DNA of 64,000 nucleotides from Thermicanus aegyptius DSM 12793 (GTDB taxonomy: Bacteria; Bacillota; Bacilli; Thermicanales; Thermicanaceae), in assembly GCF_000510645.1 (NCBI RefSeq), contig NZ_KI783301.1:2022420-2086419 (forward strand), given 5' to 3'. The stretch's first letter is position 1. Each line of letters begins with the position of its first letter. Under the pieces are notes generated by a model. That model saw only the letters and a list, made by a program, of their open reading frames with translations, had not been told where the DNA came from and made no database searches. Shown piece after piece: positions 63,528 to 64,000 of the stretch. Made by a program: the position numbers and the translations under genes.

Positions 63528-64000
63528 TTAAAGGATAACTTGAAGAAACACAATGAAAGCTGCGAAAAGAATCGAACAAAGGAGAGCCAAATAATCGGAT
63601 CCCTTGGCCGTATACGCGGTATAGGTCGTTCTCTTGGCTCCCGGCATATACCCCCGGGCTTCCATCGCAGAGATCAGGTCTTCCGCCCGGGATAATGCCG
63701 AATGAAAAAGGGGGATGATGAGGGGGAACATCTCTTTCGTCCGCCTTACGATATTCCACCAAGCCCCTGTGCCAAATTCCGCGCCCCTTGAAGCTTGCGC
63801 CTTCATCAACTTCTCCATCTCCATGGCAAAGGTGGGAACGAAACGAAGGGCGATGGTGAAGATGAGGGAGATTTCATGAGCAGGAAATTTAACGATTTTC
63901 AAAGGACGCAACAGGCGTTCCACGGCATGAGCCAATTGGGTGGTCGAAGTGGTTAAGGTTAACAGGCTGGTCAGGAGTATGATTTCCACAAAACGAAGGG
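63528..64000 (-). CDS. ecfT: ECF transporter T component (EcfT), 3' part (partial)
   Basis: The last 157 or so residues of EcfT; the gene continues past the window edge and the frame is open to it. The coupling motifs with Ala-Arg-Gly are visible as KAQASRGAEFG and SAMEARGYMPG, and TSTTQLAHAVERLLRPLK is the family segment near the middle. EcfT joins the S component to the two ATPases EcfA/EcfA', which presumably lie to the right. It precedes the S-component gene on the same strand. Confidence 0.88.
   Translation of the reverse strand, partial: LRFVEIILLTSLLTLTTSTTQLAHAVERLLRPLKIVKFPAHEISLIFTIALRFVPTFAMEMEKLMKAQASRGAEFGTGAWWNIVRRTKEMFPLIIPLFHSALSRAEDLISAMEARGYMPGAKRTTYTAYTAKGSDYLALLCSILFAAFIVFLQVIL

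Overview
The window looks like a chromosome segment from a spore-forming member of the Bacillales. The evidence is spoVID, ysxE, lonB and ccpA, an intact T-box leader, and a backbone whose order closely follows Bacillus subtilis: tig-(clpP)-clpX-lonB-lonA-ysxC-hemAXCDB ... hemL-spoVID-ysxE-valS-folC. Differences (clpP beside clpX, ispH behind hemL, murC behind folC, a type IV pilus locus, an S-layer-homology protein) suggest a relative outside the genus Bacillus. A moderately thermophilic or Paenibacillus/Thermicanus-like lineage is a guess; the sequence does not name a species. No rRNA, tRNA, CRISPR array, integrase or insertion sequence was recognised.

Layout. 1-3.7 kb: the start of a PilB/GspE-type ATPase with a c-di-GMP-binding MshEN domain, divergent from three prepilin-like genes resembling a GspI-J-K tip set. 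3.7-6.4 kb: two small membrane proteins and a membrane diguanylate cyclase. 6.7-12.5 kb: murC, folC and valS with a T-box leader. 12.6-17.6 kb: ysxE, spoVID, ispH and hemL. 17.7-22.6 kb: a C4-dicarboxylate sensing and uptake locus (dctB divergent from dctS-dctR-dctP). 22.7-36.4 kb: a nearly complete phenol/catechol meta-cleavage pathway in several minus-strand units. 36.9-39.8 kb: an ABC transporter of the TrpXYZ-like type. 40-45.8 kb: hemB-D-C-X-A and an XRE/PAS-like regulator. 45.9-47.3 kb: two membrane proteins. 47.2-55.4 kb: ysxC, lonA, lonB, clpX, clpP and tig. 55.6-64 kb: an SLH protein, acuABC, mtnN, ccpA, a thioredoxin-like protein, a P1-family peptidase, and an ECF transporter S component with the beginning of its T component.

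How the genes fit together. The catabolic block reads as: two-component flavin phenol hydroxylase (PheA1/HpaB-like oxygenase plus flavin reductase) to catechol; catechol 2,3-dioxygenase with a plant-type ferredoxin likely to reactivate it; 2-hydroxymuconic semialdehyde processed either by a dehydrogenase, tautomerase and decarboxylase or by a hydrolase; then hydratase, aldolase and acylating acetaldehyde dehydrogenase to pyruvate and acetyl-CoA. A GntR/FCD regulator sits in the middle. Five AT-rich promoters in the block share the same architecture, and one overlaps a perfect 33-bp palindrome.

The most striking structural point is that the dct locus, the meta-cleavage block and the ABC transporter (about 22 kb) lie exactly between hemB and hemL, two genes normally adjacent in one operon. 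hemL appears to have its own promoter and hemB its own terminator. Other items worth a look: a 45-codon ORF that overlaps the phenol hydroxylase stop codon by ATGA, a third hydratase/decarboxylase paralogue beside the ferredoxin, and a plausible local c-di-GMP circuit for the pilus.
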